Source: Ideonella aquatica
GTDB taxonomy: Bacteria > Pseudomonadota > Gammaproteobacteria > Burkholderiales > Burkholderiaceae_C
Direction of reading: 5' to 3'
Length of the DNA stretch: 36,912 bases
Assembly (NCBI RefSeq): GCF_018069755.1
Contig: NZ_JAGQDE010000034.1
Coordinates: forward strand, 1-36,912
Position numbers and translations under genes: made by a program
The notes under the pieces: generated by a model
Seen by the model: only the letters and a program-made list of their open reading frames with translations
Database searches by the model: none
What the model was told of the DNA's origin: nothing
Part shown: one piece after another, positions 1 through 7,113 of the stretch
Numbering within the stretch: position 1 is the first letter of the stretch
Layout: each line of letters opens with the position of its first letter

Positions 1-658
1 CGTATTCGACGTTGGCGAAGGCACCGACGGGCTTGCCCGCCTCGTCAATGCCGGGTTTGAACTTGCAGGCGCTCAGCGCATCGACCGCGGTGCGGTCGAG
101 CAGGCGGTGCTCGCGGCTCGAGCCCGAGGGGCCGGTGATCTCGGCCTTCGAGACCTTGCCCTCGGCATCGACCGTGAAGCGGATGCGGGTGATGCCGGTG
201 GCCTCGGCCCGCGCGGCGGCGCCGGGGTACTCGGGCTTGGCGCAGCTGCCCACGTCAATTTGCGCCGGGCGGGCCTGCGGCTTGGGCGGCGCGGGCGGGG
301 CCGGCGGCGCGGGCGGCGCTGCGGGCGCGAACACCGGAGCCGGCGGCGGCGCGACGTTGGTGGTGGTGATCGTCGGCGCGTTGGTCGGCTGCGGCGCCAC
401 GTTGACCTCGGGCGGCGGCACGAAGGACGGCGGCGGCGGCAGGTTCTTCGGCGGCGGCGGCAGGTTCTCGGGCGGCGGCGGCGGCGGCGGCTTGACCTCC
501 TCGATGATCTTGGTCTCGATCGGGGCCTTGACCACCTCGACGATCTTGCGCGCCAGGCCGTTGACCAGCGCGTAGCCGACCACCACGTGCATCAGCGCCA
601 CGACGATCAGACCCACCGGATGTTTGGTGGGGCTGCGCTGCGATTCAGCGAAATCCAC
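1..658 (-). CDS. tonB: Energy transducer TonB (C-terminus cut by window edge)
   Basis: TonB links the inner-membrane proton motive force (ExbB/ExbD) to outer-membrane receptors. Read on the minus strand from a GTG at 658-656, with an SD-like GGAGG at 669-665, the protein has a short cytoplasmic start, one N-terminal membrane anchor (about residues 15-33, GLIVVALMHVVVGYALV), a long proline-rich periplasmic spacer (PPPPPP, ENLPPPPKNLPPPP, then Pro/Ala-rich), and a C-terminal TonB domain with GxxxxxRFTVDAEGKV and ACKFKPG motifs. The frame is open to the window edge at FANVEY, so only the last residues are missing. The GTG start gives no long ATG-initiated frame, which makes the gene easy to miss; GC-rich frames on the plus strand are its shadows. 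No exbB or exbD is seen in the window. Confidence 0.9.
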   Translation of the reverse strand, partial: MDFAESQRSPTKHPVGLIVVALMHVVVGYALVNGLARKIVEVVKAPIETKIIEEVKPPPPPPPENLPPPPKNLPPPPSFVPPPEVNVAPQPTNAPTITTTNVAPPPAPVFAPAAPPAPPAPPAPPKPQARPAQIDVGSCAKPEYPGAAARAEATGITRIRFTVDAEGKVSKAEITGPSGSSREHRLLDRTAVDALSACKFKPGIDEAGKPVGAFANVEY

Positions 659-669
659 TCGGTTCCTCC

Positions 670-973
670 AGTCACCCCGTGTGGGTGCTGTACTTGTCGT
701 TGAAAAGGGCCTCATGAGCCCCGGTAACTGGCACTATAGCCGTCATCAGGGCGTCGGCGGCACAGGCAATCACCCTATAGAAATGCGCCGGTGACCGCCT
801 TGCATAGCTTAAGCAGGTTGCGTACCTGGGTCTGAGCCGAGTGGTTGCCAGTTTGTCAGTTTGGTGACTGGAGGCAAACTACAGCTTCTTGTCGGTGAAT
901 GAAGTAGCAATACTACATCGACTCAACCAGGCCGATCCTCCGGACTTGCCCCAGTACCAGGCGAAGCGCCCGG
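670..973. other. Intergenic region upstream of tonB
   Basis: About 300 bp without a convincing gene. A TATAGT hexamer on the minus strand (738-733) could be a -10 for tonB, but no good -35 sits at the right distance. No protein-like frame is seen. This is chromosomal sequence outside the left island boundary. Confidence 0.3.
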
Positions 974-1011
974 AAAAAAGCAAAGGGCTGCGACCGGATG
1001 GTGCAGCCCTT
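974..1011 (-). terminator. Intrinsic terminator, probably the displaced terminator of the tRNA-Ala gene
   Basis: Stem arms 983-991 (AAGGGCTGC) and 1003-1011 (GCAGCCCTT) close an 11-nt loop. On the minus strand the hairpin is followed by TTTGCTTTTTT (down to 974). It lies 49 bp beyond the left copy of the tRNA 3' half in the same orientation, so before insertion it would have followed the tRNA-Ala gene now at 25139-25214. The hairpin is seen; its former role is inferred. Confidence 0.75.
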
Positions 1012-1059
1012 GCGCTGACCGGGCACCTGGCGGTGATCGGTAGGGGTGTGGTGGCTCAG

Positions 1060-1104
1060 TGGTGGAGACGAGGAGGATCGAACTCCCGACCTTCGCATTG
1101 CGAA
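1060..1104 (-). repeat. Left attachment site: orphan 3' half of tRNA-Ala
   Basis: These 45 bp are identical to 25139-25183. They cover the tRNA from the anticodon loop through the T arm and acceptor strand to the encoded CCA. Beyond 1104 the sequence diverges and no tRNA 5' half follows. This is the classic footprint of tyrosine-recombinase integration into a tRNA gene: the incoming element rebuilds the gene's 3' end at one boundary and displaces the original 3' end to the other. Confidence 0.92.
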
Positions 1105-1157
1105 AGCCAATGTCACACCAATGATTGCAGGGCCTACAAATCAATCTGTGAATTGAT

Positions 1158-1174
1158 GCCACAATTTTGCCACA
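1158..1174 (+). other. Possible integrase arm-type sites, left end
   Basis: Two GCCACA hexamers start 11 bp apart (1158 and 1169), between the left att copy and the integrase gene. The right end of the island has the same pair with the same 11-bp spacing (25040 and 25051). A matching pair just inside both att copies is what arm-binding sites of a tyrosine recombinase could look like. Binding is inferred only. Confidence 0.35.
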
Positions 1175-1198
1175 CTCCAACAGAGCAGGCGAGGCATC

Positions 1199-2302
1199 GT
1201 GGCAGCGATCCGCAAACGAGGGCCGTACCAGTGGGAGGCCCAGATCCGCAGGCGCGGCTACCCCGCGCAGAGCAAGACCTTCAACACCAAGGCCGAGGCC
1301 GAGGCCTGGGCCAAGATGATCGAGTCCGAGATGGCTCGGGGCGTCTGGATCAGCCGTGGCGAGGCTGAGGCCACGCTGTTGCACGAGGCGCTGGCTCGCT
1401 ATGAGGCCGAAGTGGTGCCCCACAAGAAGGGTGCCGTGCAAGAGGCATCGGTGCTCAAAGCATGGTGCGCGCAGCCCCTGGCGAAGCGGCCACTCTCGGC
1501 CGTGCGCAGTTCCGACCTGGTCAAGCTGCGCGACGAGTGGCTGAAGACCTACCAACCGGCCACCGTGTTGCGCCGCCTGGCGGTGCTGTCGCACGTGTTC
1601 AGCGTGGCGCGCAAGGAATGGGGCATGGAGAGCCTGTCCAACCCCGTCGAGCTGGTGCGCAAGCCCCAGCCCAACAACGGCCGTACGCGGCGTTTGGCGG
1701 CCTCTGAAGGCCCCTCGGATGCAGCGGAAGGGGAAGGGCAGCGCCAGGCCAGCGATGGCGAGCTGGAGCGCGTTGTGGCGGCCAGCGGCTCGGCCGTGCT
1801 GCCGGCCATCGTCTGGCTGGCCGTGGAGACAGCCATGCGCCGTGGCGAGCTGGCCGAGCTGCGCTGGGAGCACGTCGACCTGGCCAGGCGCGTTGCGCAC
1901 CTGCCGGCGACGAAAAATGGCAGCTCGCGCGATGTGCCGTTGTCCTCTCGGGCGGTGGCGGTGTTGGCTGAGCTGAAGGCGGCCCGCGAGGCGGAGTCCG
2001 AGGATGTCGCAGCCGGGCGAGTGTTTCCTGTCCGCAGTGACGCCATCACGCGGGCGTTCGAGCGCGCGGTGCTGCGCGCTCGGGAGGCCTATGTCGACGA
2101 GTGCAAGGCGGCGAAGCGCAAGCCGGAGCCGGCCTTGCTCACGGACCTGCGCTTTCACGATCTTCGGCATGAGGCCACGTCGCGACTGGCCTCGATTTTT
2201 CCGATGCATGAGCTGACCAAGATCACCGGGCACAAGGACCCAAGGATGCTGATGCGGTACTACCACCCCAGAGCGGAGGACCTGGCAAAGCGCCTGGCTT
2301 AG
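1199..2302 (+). CDS. Tyrosine-type site-specific recombinase (island integrase)
   Basis: A 367-residue phage-integrase-family protein that would insert and excise the island at tRNA-Ala. The N-terminal half (about 1-165) holds arm- and core-binding domains; residues about 185-365 are the catalytic domain. Visible catalytic residues are R214 (AMRRGEL), K239 (ATKNG), H320 and R323 (FHDLRHEA), H345 (TGHKD) and the nucleophile, probably Y354 (LMRYYHP), so it appears intact. The start is a GTG at 1199; an ATG further in would lose the N-terminal domain. It lies 94 bp inside the left att copy, reads into the island and converges on the defence operon with only 16 bp between stop codons. Confidence 0.93.
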   Translation: MAAIRKRGPYQWEAQIRRRGYPAQSKTFNTKAEAEAWAKMIESEMARGVWISRGEAEATLLHEALARYEAEVVPHKKGAVQEASVLKAWCAQPLAKRPLSAVRSSDLVKLRDEWLKTYQPATVLRRLAVLSHVFSVARKEWGMESLSNPVELVRKPQPNNGRTRRLAASEGPSDAAEGEGQRQASDGELERVVAASGSAVLPAIVWLAVETAMRRGELAELRWEHVDLARRVAHLPATKNGSSRDVPLSSRAVAVLAELKAAREAESEDVAAGRVFPVRSDAITRAFERAVLRAREAYVDECKAAKRKPEPALLTDLRFHDLRHEATSRLASIFPMHELTKITGHKDPRMLMRYYHPRAEDLAKRLA

Positions 2303-2318
2303 GCGCCACCGGGAACCA

Positions 2319-3287
2319 TCAAGCGAGCGCCTTCGGTGTTCCCGCTCGCCCTTCGTAAGCGGCCAGGATGAACGGCTTGGCGGCGTCCAGATCTGCCAGT
2401 GAGGTTAGCGAAACCGCGACATCCCCTGTGCCCCAGTGCCCCTTCTGTGACACATCCTCGGCGTTGGGCAAGGCCTTCGTCACCGCGGCTGGCTCCAGGT
2501 GCAGGTAGAGCAACAGTCGGCCCTTTTGGGGCACCAGCGTGGCGAAGTTCTTCAAGCGCTTGAAAGCGACGTACAGGCGCAGCTCCTTGCGTTGCACGTC
2601 ATCGCCCAACGATAGGGTGTAGTCCTCCAGTGAGGCCAGCACGGCCAGCAGTGGCGCGGGCAAGGTGGCCAGCGTCTCTGCGTAGGTCTTGTCAGGGCCA
2701 ACGACCTTCTCCGTACCAGACTCGTTGGCGTCCTTGGCCGGCTTGGCGGCCTTGCCCGCCGCAGTAGGCTTGGGAGCCGAGGCCGAGGTGGCGTTGACCA
2801 GCTCGAACAGCAGCAGGTCGGTGCCAAACCGGCGGTAGCGGATCAGCTCAATGTTGCGGTCGATCTGCTGCACCGCGTGGCCGTCATACTTGGTGAAGTC
2901 CGCCGCGATGCACACCAGCCGCGGTCCACTCCAGTCGATGGCGTCCGCCGCTGCCGGGCCAAACTTCTCCAGCACCAGCAGCTTGAACTCGGCCTTGTGG
3001 TCCATCAGCCAGTCCAGGTAGAACAAGCCCTGGTTGATGACGTTCTCGCCGACTGAGCGCTTGTACTCCAGGATCACCGGGCAGTGGTTCTCGTCCAGCC
3101 CCAGGCTGTCGATGCGGCCACCATGGGTCTTGCCGGTCGAATACTCGGTGGCCAGGAAACGGGCTCCCAGCAGCGGCTCCAGGTTGGCCTCAATCAGCGA
3201 TTGCAAGGGCTTTTCCAGATCGGACGCCTCGCCCTTGAGTTCAGTGGCTTGGCCGTTGGCGAGGCGGAACAGTTGGATGTCGCTCAT
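2319..3287 (-). CDS. NucS/DUF91-like PD-(D/E)XK nuclease with C-terminal DUF5655 domain
   Basis: The start used is the ATG at 3287 (MSDIQLFRLANG), which has GAGGA 5 nt upstream; a longer frame exists but would overlap the preceding gene. Of 322 residues, roughly 20-150 look like a restriction-endonuclease fold: GGRIDSLGLD followed by ILEYKR gives a D...ExK pattern as in NucS/DUF91 nucleases. A low-complexity Ala/Lys linker (about 180-210) leads to a C-terminal region resembling DUF5655 (LSLGDDVQRKELRLYVAFKR). It is the last gene of the eight-gene minus-strand cluster, 7 bp after the previous stop. The nuclease fold is inferred from motifs; substrate and role within the restriction locus are unknown. 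Confidence 0.75.
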   Translation of the reverse strand: MSDIQLFRLANGQATELKGEASDLEKPLQSLIEANLEPLLGARFLATEYSTGKTHGGRIDSLGLDENHCPVILEYKRSVGENVINQGLFYLDWLMDHKAEFKLLVLEKFGPAAADAIDWSGPRLVCIAADFTKYDGHAVQQIDRNIELIRYRRFGTDLLLFELVNATSASAPKPTAAGKAAKPAKDANESGTEKVVGPDKTYAETLATLPAPLLAVLASLEDYTLSLGDDVQRKELRLYVAFKRLKNFATLVPQKGRLLLYLHLEPAAVTKALPNAEDVSQKGHWGTGDVAVSLTSLADLDAAKPFILAAYEGRAGTPKALA

Positions 3288-3294
3288 TGGGTCC

Positions 3295-4650
3295 TCACTG
3301 GATGCGTTTTCGCCTGTCCGCAGCGGTCTTTGCTCCGCTGCCCTTGATGACCGCGTACATTGCCCTTCGCCCATCCGCTTGGCCGGCCTTGATGACGGCT
3401 GAGATCAAAGCGTAGCCGCGCTGGTCACAGCCGATCCAGCCTTCGCGCGCCAGATCAACGAACTGGGTATTGTTGAGGTACCTCGGGCAATTGCTGTATC
3501 CGATGCGTTTGCCGCCGTTTGCCCCAATGGCTTCCGGTAACTCGAGGAATCTCTTGAGGTGGGAATGGCCGAGAGTTATGCCAGCGACCAACGCATCGTC
3601 CCTGGCGTCGGGGCTGGTGGTTTCGCAGAACTTGAAGTAGAAAGTCTCCTCACTCAGCCGCCAGTCTCTCATCGAAGTCGACGCAGGCATGGGTAGGAGT
3701 CTTATCGCATTCATCGCGGTGTCCATGGCCTTGATTTGTTTGCTGAGCTGGGGGTCGACTAAGTAAGACCAAGTCTTGCCATGATCGTCACTTTTGGGTT
3801 CCATGCATTTGTACTGCAGGAGCAGGTATGATTTGAAGTCTGCCAAGAAAATTAACAGGTCGATGCCGAGTACCGTCTCCAAGGGCTTCTTGTCGTACAC
3901 GTAAACGCGCACCTCGCGATCACCAGTGCCTTCGAAACGAGCTGCTTTGAAATCATCGAGTTTCAATAGGCCTTTGAAGACTCTCTGGTCTTGCCTGATC
4001 AGATCCTGTTCTTGCAAGGGCTCAGCATCCAACAGTTCCAAGGCCGAACTAGCTGCATCTATATGCGAAAGATCTGCCTTCCGCAAAATGGCCTTCCGAT
4101 TTAGTGATGCAATATCCAGTGCCAAACCGATTGCGTCACGCTGCTCGGTCAGACGACGAATTTTCTTGTCATTCCCAGCCAGATGGCGCTGCTTTTCTCG
4201 CATTGCAACCAAGGCATCAATTCGTTTGGCCAATGCGGGGCGAACCCGCTTGATCGCTTCCAGTACCAGCGGCCACTCAATAGATGGGATTCGCTTGAAC
4301 CTCTCAGCAGTGCAGAGCCGATCCACAGCAGGAAATTCATCTGCAATCTCTCCTGGTTTGATTGGGTCTTCGATGATCACCGGAGACCACATGCGCATTT
4401 TCAGCGTGCCAGTGCCGCCACTACCGTGCATCCGATCCATCAACACCAGGGCGCCTATGGTGAACTCCCCGGGTTCTAGTGAGAGTAGAGCGACTTCTCG
4501 TCGCTCGAATTTCCAGTCCATCGCTGAAAAGGACTCAGAAGCTTCGCCAGGGTTGTGGAGGCGTTCAGCGACCTTTTCCGTTCGCGCGGGCTCGAAGGCA
4601 AGGAAGTAACCAGAATAGCTAGTCCGTGATGCGTTGGGGTTACGTGCCAT
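3295..4650 (-). CDS. Unrecognised protein with a possible D...QxK nuclease core, in the defence operon
   Basis: The start used is the ATG at 4650 (MARNPNASRTSYSGYF), preceded by AGGAGG at ideal distance; the frame is open 26 codons further upstream but there overlaps the HNH gene. The 451-residue protein matches no family I can name. The middle (about 135-180) is charged and helical, perhaps a coiled coil. Around 255-285 the pattern ETVLGIDLLIFL...LLLQYKCME places E258, D264, Q279 and K281 as in Mrr-like nucleases of the PD-(D/E)XK superfamily that use QxK. The C-terminal third has YSNCPRYLNNTQFVDL and GWIGCDQRGYA motifs. The gene lies 16 bp after the HNH gene and 7 bp before the DUF5655 nuclease gene. 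The nuclease idea is an inference from one motif. Confidence 0.7.
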   Translation of the reverse strand: MARNPNASRTSYSGYFLAFEPARTEKVAERLHNPGEASESFSAMDWKFERREVALLSLEPGEFTIGALVLMDRMHGSGGTGTLKMRMWSPVIIEDPIKPGEIADEFPAVDRLCTAERFKRIPSIEWPLVLEAIKRVRPALAKRIDALVAMREKQRHLAGNDKKIRRLTEQRDAIGLALDIASLNRKAILRKADLSHIDAASSALELLDAEPLQEQDLIRQDQRVFKGLLKLDDFKAARFEGTGDREVRVYVYDKKPLETVLGIDLLIFLADFKSYLLLQYKCMEPKSDDHGKTWSYLVDPQLSKQIKAMDTAMNAIRLLPMPASTSMRDWRLSEETFYFKFCETTSPDARDDALVAGITLGHSHLKRFLELPEAIGANGGKRIGYSNCPRYLNNTQFVDLAREGWIGCDQRGYALISAVIKAGQADGRRAMYAVIKGSGAKTAADRRKRIQ

Positions 4651-4666
4651 GCCTTCCTCCTGGGAG

Positions 4667-5506
4667 CTATTGGTCTGCCTTGACAATGTCTTCGGGTTGA
4701 GCGCAGAACGCGCCCGCGCCCATGGCAAACATCTTTGATCTGGCTGCCCGTGCGTAGGGTGCGCTGGGAACCGTGGCCTCGCGCATTTGCTCCTGGAGCC
4801 TGTCTACAGCTGCCATGTCTGCCGCATTGCCGACGATATCCATGAGGTTCTTGTAATGGTTCTCTACGTCGCGCATCACCCGCTTGCGGGCGGTGATCAG
4901 GTTGCCCAGATTGAGACCATAGAGCTCGATGGATCTGGCAACGCGAAGCTGCTTAGGTGCACCAAGGCAGGTTCTGCTGGCGACGGCTCGGCCATCGTCA
5001 GGGTCGATGTCAATGAGTGCCACATCACCCCTCACCGTTGGGTCGAGCAGCACTGGCCTCTCTTGGTCGACACATCTGTCAACCCACGACGCGCACGGGC
5101 TGCCGTCCAACAACGGAAACCAGCTGCCCTTGCCTACCGTTTCTTCGGTGGCTTCGTCAGTGCTCAGCCTGTTTGACCTGCCCGCCGCGTACCGAAAGTT
5201 CGCGACTGAGAAGGCCAACCACGGGTAGCCATCGTCCTCTTTGGCATCGGCTCGCTTGGCCGCCTTCTTCGGCCGAAAGTGATCCACGTCAAAGAACGAC
5301 TGTGGGTCATTGCTCTCCGAGTACCAGCATTTTCCGTAGGACATCTTGGCCAGGTACCGAGCAAACGCACGCCAGACGTGAGCCTTCTTCTCGATGAACG
5401 CCTTTCTCTCGGCCTCTGGCTTGGCCTCCAACGCAGCCTGTGCTCTTGCCGCAACGTCAAGCACCTTCTGCGGGATCATGGTCGGGTCGCACCTCACATA
5501 GATCAA
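4667..5506 (-). CDS. HNH-type nuclease, PtuB-like, with most zinc-binding cysteines replaced
   Basis: A 279-residue protein using a TTG start at 5506, which overlaps the ATPase stop by 4 nt (TTGA). An ATG at 5479 (M10) is the alternative start. Recognisable elements of the HNH proteins that accompany retron/Septu ATPases are: GKCWYSES (C60), DVDHFRPKK with catalytic H76, GYPWLAF, RSNRLS with N112, WFPLLDG and PVLLDP. These relatives usually carry two CxxC pairs; here only C60 of the first pair remains, and serine or alanine fills the other positions, while the His and Asn of the HNH core are kept. It probably cleaves nucleic acid together with the ATPase encoded just upstream. The family is fairly clear; activity is inferred. 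Confidence 0.82.
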   Translation of the reverse strand: MIYVRCDPTMIPQKVLDVAARAQAALEAKPEAERKAFIEKKAHVWRAFARYLAKMSYGKCWYSESNDPQSFFDVDHFRPKKAAKRADAKEDDGYPWLAFSVANFRYAAGRSNRLSTDEATEETVGKGSWFPLLDGSPCASWVDRCVDQERPVLLDPTVRGDVALIDIDPDDGRAVASRTCLGAPKQLRVARSIELYGLNLGNLITARKRVMRDVENHYKNLMDIVGNAADMAAVDRLQEQMREATVPSAPYARAARSKMFAMGAGAFCAQPEDIVKADQ

Positions 5507-7113
5507 GGCTTGGCCCCTTCCTCGGTCAGCTTCCTGATCAACAGTTTCATCCCGGCTTGTCGCCGCTGAAGCTCGTCTGGCGTCAACGGTGGTCGGTCTG
5601 CATACCGGACGTCATGCCATGCGCGCAAGAAGTCCTGGTACAGGGGTTCGCGGTCTTCGTAGAGGAAGCCGAGTCGTGCGAGATCGTCATTGAGTTGAAT
5701 CAGGCGGCGCTCGTCGGCGTCAGTCCTCGTCGGGCTCTGTGCTAACAAGTTGCGGTCATCTATCAAGCGCTGGGTCTCGACGTCCAAGCTCGTTGGCATG
5801 CCGAATATCTCGGTGAGCGTGGCCGTAAAGCCCATGCCCTTCGGGTCTGCATACGGAGCGCCGGCCGTCACTCGCCCGTCCGCTTCCTGCGTGATCACCC
5901 GCACCTCATTGCGCGTCAGTGCTGAGATTGTCAGCGGGTTGTGGGAGGTCAGCACGATGTGGCAGTTGTCGGCGTCAGCGGCGATACCCGTCCAGTCCTG
6001 GATCAGCTTCAGGTAGCTGTGTTGCCAGTGCGGGTTGAGGTGGGTATCCGGCTCGTCGAGCAGGAAAAGCGCGCGTTGGCCGCTGGAGACACGGATCAGG
6101 CCCAGCACCATCAGCAGTTGGCGTTCGCCGTCGGAAAGATCGGCAAAGCCCACATCACCCGAAGCATCGTTGCTGCGAAGCACCCACACCAGCATGTCGC
6201 GGATGAGGTCCGAGATGTCCATGGCCTCCAGCGCATAGAACAGCTCTCGCTCGCTCTTGAAGTTCTTTGCGAATGCCTTCAGCGCGTCAGGCGAGCGCAG
6301 GTAGGCGGCGTATTGCGACTCGCTCTGCTGCTTGTCGCGGTAGTCGTCGATCGCGTTGCCCTGCAGGGCGAACGGGTAGAAGGCGGCGGCCTTGAACGCG
6401 TGGGCCGTGCGGCCTGCGGGGCCGGCGGCGCCCCACAGGTTCTCGGGCGAGCGGTCCACCCCCTTGCTCTTGCTCTTGGCAAACCAGGGCTGACGCAAGT
6501 GTGCCAGCAGCGAGTGAAAACCTTGGATGCCCAGCCGCTCGCCTAGCTCCCGCGTGACCCGTTCATCAGGGAAGGCGAACAACGAGATCAACGCCAGCAC
6601 GCCATGAATCGGCCGGCAATAGAACAGCCGCCGCTCGCTTTGCGCGGCGGTGCACAGCGCGGGGTCGTCTTCCAGCTTGATGGCATCGTAGTAGCGCCGC
6701 TGGTGCGCGTCGAACAGCGACTCCAGGCGACGGCTGCCGCCCGAGTAGTAGCCAAACACGAGATCGGGGAACCAGTGGGCTTTGTTGCGCTCGAACTCGG
6801 CGCGCGTCACCGCTGTGCCCTCCACCGCCAGCTCGGGCTCGCCAGGGCGGTTGCTCAGCGTGATATGCACAGGCTGGTTGACCAGGCTGTGTCTGTCCTG
6901 AGGGTTGATGCGGTAGTCCACCCTGTAACGGAACGGCGGTGCTTGGCGGCGCATGTCCACCCACCGAAATACATGCACCAGCGCCTCGATCAGGTTGGAC
7001 TTGCCCGCCCCGTTCTGGCCGATCAGAACCGTGGTGAGCTGGCGTTCATCAAAGTCCAGCGCCAAACCCTTTAGGTTCTTGAAGCCGTCGATGTAGACCC
7101 GATCAAGCCTCAT
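5503..7113 (-). CDS. ABC-type AAA ATPase (OLD/PtuA-like, restriction-associated)
   Basis: A 536-residue soluble ATPase of the RecF/SMC-like type (AAA_15/AAA_21). Visible motifs: N-terminal RVYIDGFKNL, Walker A GQNGAGKS (32-39), ABC signature LSDGERQ (326-332), Walker B ALFLLDEPD (348-356) and H-loop LTSHNPL (H391). There is no Toprim domain, which argues against a true OLD nuclease. Immediately following it is an HNH gene, the order of the anti-phage Septu pair PtuA-PtuB; related ATPases also occur beside restriction systems. The ATG at 7113 lies inside the hsdS 3' end (11-nt overlap). By analogy it would sense or hold nucleic acid and license the HNH nuclease. The identity of the ATPase is clear; the Septu-like role is inferred from gene order. 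Confidence 0.88.
   Translation of the reverse strand: MRLDRVYIDGFKNLKGLALDFDERQLTTVLIGQNGAGKSNLIEALVHVFRWVDMRRQAPPFRYRVDYRINPQDRHSLVNQPVHITLSNRPGEPELAVEGTAVTRAEFERNKAHWFPDLVFGYYSGGSRRLESLFDAHQRRYYDAIKLEDDPALCTAAQSERRLFYCRPIHGVLALISLFAFPDERVTRELGERLGIQGFHSLLAHLRQPWFAKSKSKGVDRSPENLWGAAGPAGRTAHAFKAAAFYPFALQGNAIDDYRDKQQSESQYAAYLRSPDALKAFAKNFKSERELFYALEAMDISDLIRDMLVWVLRSNDASGDVGFADLSDGERQLLMVLGLIRVSSGQRALFLLDEPDTHLNPHWQHSYLKLIQDWTGIAADADNCHIVLTSHNPLTISALTRNEVRVITQEADGRVTAGAPYADPKGMGFTATLTEIFGMPTSLDVETQRLIDDRNLLAQSPTRTDADERRLIQLNDDLARLGFLYEDREPLYQDFLRAWHDVRYADRPPLTPDELQRRQAGMKLLIRKLTEEGAKP

Noticed and set aside
107-703. Long Gly/Arg-rich plus-strand frames over the first 700 bp
   Set aside because: Shadows of the tonB proline-rich coding region on the other strand; their composition is only the complement of proline codons.
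2301-2344. Bidirectional terminator between the integrase and the last defence gene
   Set aside because: An inverted repeat CGGGAAC/GTTCCCG (2310-2316, 2338-2344) exists, but it has a long loop, overlaps the 3' coding end and has no T-run.
4667-7113. Retron with PtuAB effectors
   Set aside because: No reverse transcriptase or msr/msd-like structure is found anywhere near the ATPase/HNH pair.
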